From NCBI GenBank assembly GCA_900552725.1, contig USAT01000001.1:1-61407 (forward strand): 61,407 nucleotides of DNA, read 5' to 3'. A program made the position numbers and the translations under genes. Shown here one piece after another: positions 58,460 through 61,407 of this stretch; the first letter of the stretch is position 1; the number at the start of each line of letters is the position of its first letter. A model generated the notes under the pieces. That model saw only the letters and a program-made list of their open reading frames with translations. It had not been told where the DNA came from and made no database searches. The DNA is from an uncultured Eubacteriales bacterium (lineage in GTDB: Bacteria > Bacillota > Clostridia > Oscillospirales > Oscillospiraceae).

Positions 58460-60094
58460 ATGGAAAGAAGAATCACCTTGCAAACACAGATTTTCCACCC
58501 TGAAAAGGACAAAAACGCCATCGCCGAAGCCGCCGCCATATTGCGGCGGGGCGGCCTGCTGGGCATCCCCACCGAGACGGTGTACGGTCTCGGCGCCAAC
58601 GCGCTGGACGAGGACGCCGTGCTGCATATTTTCGAGGCAAAGGGCCGTCCCCAGGACAACCCGCTGATCCTCCATGTCCCCGGCGCCGACTGGCTGGAGC
58701 GGTACTGCCGGGATATCCCGCCGGTGGCCTATACCCTGGCGGAGCGGTTCTGGCCGGGGCCTCTTACCATGATCCTGCCCCGCCGGGACAACGTGCCCCT
58801 GCGCACCACCGGCGGCCTGGACACGGTGGGCGTCCGCTGCCCCGATCATCCCATGACCCTGGCCATCATTCGCGCGTCCGGCGTCCCCGTGGCCGCACCC
58901 AGCGGCAACACCTCGGGGCGGCCCAGCCCCACCACCGCCCAGCACATGCTGGAGGATATGGACGGCAAGATCGACGGTATCGTGGACGGCGGCCCCTGCG
59001 CCGTGGGCGTAGAGAGCACCATCATCGACCTGACGGTGACGCCGCCCCGTCTCCTCCGTCCCGGCGGGCTGCCGCTGGAAGCACTGGAGGACGTACTGGG
59101 CGAGGTGGCCGTGGATAAGGCGGTGCGGCAGAAGCTGGCGGACGGCGAAAAGGCCAAGGCCCCCGGCATGAAATACCGCCACTACGCCCCCAAGGCCCCG
59201 GTCACCGTCATTACCGGGACACCCGGCGCTTCCGCCGCGTACATCGCCGCCCATCTGACAGCGGGCAGCGGCGTCATCTGCTTTGATGAATACGCCCCGC
59301 TGTTTGAAGGACATATCATCCACCGTCTCGGCCCTGCCGCCGATAAGCTGGCCCAGGCCCGGCATGTATTCGACGCCCTGCGCACCTTCGACGATACGAA
59401 GGTGCCGGAGATCTTTGCCCAGTGCCCCGACGAGAGCGGCCTGGGTCTGGCCGTCAGCAACCGGCTGAAAAAGGCGGCGGGCTTTCATGTGATCGAAGCG
59501 CCCCGCCCGCTGGTGGTGGGCATCACCGGCCCCACCGGCGCAGGCAAGACCAGCGCCCTGCGGGCGCTGGAGCAGTTGGGCGGCTGCGTGCTGGACTGTG
59601 ACGCCATCTATCACGAGATGCTGCGCACCGACGGCGGCCTGCGCCGCGCCATCACCGCCGCCTTTGGCGATGTGTTCACCCCTGACGGCCAGCTTGACCG
59701 GCAGAAGCTGGGCACCCTGGTGTTCGGCGACGCGGCACAGCTGGACCGGCTCAACGCCATCATCTATGACCAGCTCCCCCGTGAGCTGGCGCGTCGGATG
59801 GCCCTCTCCCCCGCCCCCATCATGGGCATCGATGCCATCAATCTGGTGGAGTCCGGCCTCTCGCAGCTCTGCGACCGGACGCTGGCGGTCATCGCTCCGG
59901 CGGAGGATCGCGTCCGCCGCATCATGGCCCGCGACGGCATCACCGAGGAATACGCCCGGCTGCGGGTGGCCGCCCAGAAGGACGATGCTTTCTACCGCAC
60001 CCACTGCACCGACGTGCTGGTGAACACCGCCGCAGCGCCGGAGGCTTTTCAGGCCGAAGCACTGGCCTTTTTCCGGGAAATCGCCCGAAAATAG
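58460..60094 (+). CDS. Fusion of threonylcarbamoyl-AMP synthase (Sua5) and dephospho-CoA kinase
   Basis: A 544-residue bifunctional protein. Residues about 1-340 are Sua5/YwlC: GGLLGIPTETVYGLGANALD, KGRPQDNPLILHV, the threonine/ATP region VPVAAPSGNTSGRPSPT and a C-terminal Sua5 domain. They make the threonylcarbamoyl-adenylate used for tRNA t6A37. Residues about 350-544 are CoaE: GITGPTGAGKTSALRAL (P-loop near residue 357), LDCDAIYHEML and GTLVFGDAAQLDRLNAIIYD. This part phosphorylates dephospho-CoA in the last step of CoA synthesis. The start is uncertain: ATG 58460 lacks a good ribosome site, and a TTG at 58478 behind GGAAAGAAG is an alternative. Confidence 0.92.
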   Translation: MERRITLQTQIFHPEKDKNAIAEAAAILRRGGLLGIPTETVYGLGANALDEDAVLHIFEAKGRPQDNPLILHVPGADWLERYCRDIPPVAYTLAERFWPGPLTMILPRRDNVPLRTTGGLDTVGVRCPDHPMTLAIIRASGVPVAAPSGNTSGRPSPTTAQHMLEDMDGKIDGIVDGGPCAVGVESTIIDLTVTPPRLLRPGGLPLEALEDVLGEVAVDKAVRQKLADGEKAKAPGMKYRHYAPKAPVTVITGTPGASAAYIAAHLTAGSGVICFDEYAPLFEGHIIHRLGPAADKLAQARHVFDALRTFDDTKVPEIFAQCPDESGLGLAVSNRLKKAAGFHVIEAPRPLVVGITGPTGAGKTSALRALEQLGGCVLDCDAIYHEMLRTDGGLRRAITAAFGDVFTPDGQLDRQKLGTLVFGDAAQLDRLNAIIYDQLPRELARRMALSPAPIMGIDAINLVESGLSQLCDRTLAVIAPAEDRVRRIMARDGITEEYARLRVAAQKDDAFYRTHCTDVLVNTAAAPEAFQAEALAFFREIARK

Positions 60095-60228
60095 CGGGTT
60101 TTCCCCCAAACGCAACCGCTGGTTGACAGATCTCCAAGCCCGCTTTCTGGTATGCAAACGCAAGATCAGGTATGCTATCCACAACAAAAGCGCCTCGGCG
60201 CGTATCAATTTTTCAGGAGGATCCCATT

Positions 60229-61227
60229 ATGATCTTAGCGGACAAAATCATGGCATTGCGGAAGAAGGCCGGCTGGTCCCAGGAGGAGCTGGCCGCCCGG
60301 CTGAACATCAGCCGCCAGTCGGTCTCCAAGTGGGAGGGCGCACAGTCCATCCCCGATATGGATAAGGTGGTGCAGATGAGCCGCCTGTTTGGTGTCACCA
60401 CCGACTTCCTGCTGAAGGACGAGCTGGAGATCGAGGAGCATACCCAGAGCGAACCCATGGACGAGCCGCCCCTGCGGCGGGTCACCATGGAGGAGGCCTC
60501 CGCCTATCTGGCGCTGCGCCGTGCCGCCGCGCCGAAGATGGCACTGGCCACCTTCCTGTGCATCATCTCCCCCGTGGCGCTGCTGATACTGGCCGCCATG
60601 AGCGAGGTGTCCCGCTTCGGCATCTCCGAAAATGCCGCGTCCGGCATCGGCCTGTGCGGGCTGCTGGTGCTGGTGGCCATCGGCGTGGCGCTGTTCCTCA
60701 CCTGCTCGGCCAGGGTACGGGACTTCGCCTTTCTGGAGGAAGAACCCTTCGAGACGGAGTACGGCGTCAGCGGCATGGTGAAGGAGCGCATGCAGGACTT
60801 CGCCAACACCTACTCCCGGCTGAATATCACCGGCACGGTGCTGTGCATCCTGTCGGCGGTGCCGCTATTCGTCTCCATGTGCATAGAGACCGCCGACGTC
60901 GTCTATGTGGCGGCGGTGTGCCTGCTGCTGATCATCGCCGGTATCGGCTGCGTGGCCTTCACCTATGGCGGCACCATCCACGCCTCCATGGAGCGGCTGC
61001 TGGAGGAGGGCGGCTATACCCGCCAGCAGAAATCCCGCCGCGGCGTCAAGGGCGCGATCAGCACCATCTACTGGCTGCTGGTGACGGCTATCTTCATGTG
61101 GTACACCTTCGGCCCCTCCGGCAACGGCCAGGCGCGGTACAGTTGGTTCATCTGGGCCATCGCCGGTGTGCTGTACGCCGCGGTGATGCTGGTGGTGAAC
61201 CTGATCCAGCGCTCCCGTGAGCATTGA
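60229..61227 (+). CDS. XRE-family regulator with membrane domain
   Basis: A 332-residue protein. An N-terminal HTH_3 domain (residues about 3-62: LRKKAGWSQEELAARLNISRQSVSKWEGAQSIP) is followed by a linker and about six membrane helices in two clusters (near residues 105-165 and 205-325), with a cytoplasmic segment between them. Such one-component membrane-tethered XRE regulators are common in Firmicutes, and their signals are largely unknown. The start at 60229 is set by AGGAGG eight bases upstream. It stands alone, ending at a strong terminator. Confidence 0.88.
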   Translation: MILADKIMALRKKAGWSQEELAARLNISRQSVSKWEGAQSIPDMDKVVQMSRLFGVTTDFLLKDELEIEEHTQSEPMDEPPLRRVTMEEASAYLALRRAAAPKMALATFLCIISPVALLILAAMSEVSRFGISENAASGIGLCGLLVLVAIGVALFLTCSARVRDFAFLEEEPFETEYGVSGMVKERMQDFANTYSRLNITGTVLCILSAVPLFVSMCIETADVVYVAAVCLLLIIAGIGCVAFTYGGTIHASMERLLEEGGYTRQQKSRRGVKGAISTIYWLLVTAIFMWYTFGPSGNGQARYSWFIWAIAGVLYAAVMLVVNLIQRSREH

Positions 61228-61237
61228 CCCATCTTCT

Positions 61238-61277
61238 CATAAGGCGTCCGGCCCGACCGGACGCCTTATGCTTTTTC
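61238..61277 (+). terminator. Intrinsic terminator
   Basis: Perfect 14-bp stem CATAAGGCGTCCGG / CCGGACGCCTTATG with a 5-base loop followed by CTTTTTC. Confidence 0.9.
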
Positions 61278-61307
61278 AGAAAATCCGCCATTTTTTGAAA
61301 AAAGGTC

Positions 61308-61336
61308 TTGCAAAACGGAACGGAATCGGTTATAAT
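61308..61336 (+). promoter_or_regulatory. tRNA-Lys promoter
   Basis: TTGCAA (61308-61313), a 17-bp spacer and TATAAT (61331-61336), 20 bases before the tRNA. Confidence 0.8.
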
Positions 61337-61356
61337 ATTTCCGTTCTAAAAAATAT

Positions 61357-61407
61357 GCACCTTTAGCTCAGTTGGTAGAGCACCTGACTCTTAATCAGGG
61401 TGTCCAG
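61357..61407 (+). tRNA. tRNA-Lys (CTT anticodon), cut by the window edge
   Basis: Acceptor 5' strand GCACCTT, T8-A9, D stem GCTC/GAGC with loop AGTTGGTA, and anticodon stem CCTGA/TCAGG with loop CTCTTAA (anticodon CTT) are all present. The T arm and 3' acceptor strand lie beyond the window. Confidence 0.93.

Noticed and set aside
1..61407. CRISPR arrays, insertion sequences, prophage, integrase or attachment sites
   Set aside because: No regularly spaced direct repeats, transposase or integrase motifs were seen on either strand. The tRNA-Lys at the right edge could host an element, but the sequence beyond it is not available.

Overview
The window looks like a chromosomal segment of a GC-rich, gut-type Firmicute close to the Oscillospiraceae (Flavonifractor, Oscillibacter and relatives). 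This is inferred from a Spo0A homologue, Bacillus/Clostridium-style Shine-Dalgarno sites (AGGAGG), consensus TTGACA/TATAAT promoters, a cobalamin riboswitch in front of an ECF transporter, NiaR-type and YtrA-type regulators, and selenium-type molybdenum hydroxylases. No rRNA, CRISPR array, insertion sequence or prophage is visible; one tRNA-Lys starts at the right edge.

Layout. 1-8.2 kb: a molybdenum hydroxylase region with a three-subunit xanthine-dehydrogenase-type enzyme, a MocA-like cofactor cytidylyltransferase, a second one-chain hydroxylase and a LysR regulator. 8.3-13.6 kb: an EamA exporter, a pair of inverted GC-rich repeats, then a GntR(YtrA)-controlled ABC-2-like cluster with a large secreted protein. 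13.7-19.2 kb: Na/phosphate symporter, a four-helix protein, a FluC gene with an internal stop, a PAP2 phosphatase and a VanRS-like two-component pair whose regulator is frameshifted. 19.2-23.7 kb: AraC regulator (shortened DNA-binding domain), DUF2000, a pantothenate-type ECF S component with CoaX, a HAD phosphatase and Spo0A.

24.1-29.8 kb: a four-gene phosphorelay unit (LytTR regulator, Hpt protein, solute-binding lipoprotein carrying a 5'-nucleotidase-C-like domain, hybrid histidine kinase). All phosphorelay parts plus a putative surface sensor sit in one strand-uniform cluster, and this is the best candidate for an undescribed system. 29.8-30.5 kb: a scar where a divergent LysR/MFS pair lost both 5' halves. 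30.5-32.8 kb: two methyltransferases, an ATC-hydrolase-family protein and an unannotated 37-codon ORF behind palindromic operator-like sites. 33-36.8 kb: hypB, hypA and a 931-residue Fe-S flavoprotein, without any hydrogenase.

37-47.5 kb: FadR-type regulator with its operator, GNAT acetyltransferase, Lgt, an M16 peptidase pair, a NiaR-like repressor followed by an EIIC-like membrane protein with tandem NiaR-like sites, and a cobalamin-riboswitch-controlled ECF transporter with two ATPases and the S component fused in one chain. 47.5-61.4 kb: core genes (phosphoglucomutase, RlmH, MurA, Ddl, MurF, ABC-F, RF1), a LUD-domain protein, a Sua5-CoaE fusion, a membrane-bound XRE regulator and tRNA-Lys.

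Several genes show recent damage: FluC in-frame TAG, response-regulator -1 frameshift, AraC internal deletion, and the LysR/MFS scar. They are real degeneration or assembly errors; read data would decide. Function calls are from sequence motifs read by eye and not from database searches.
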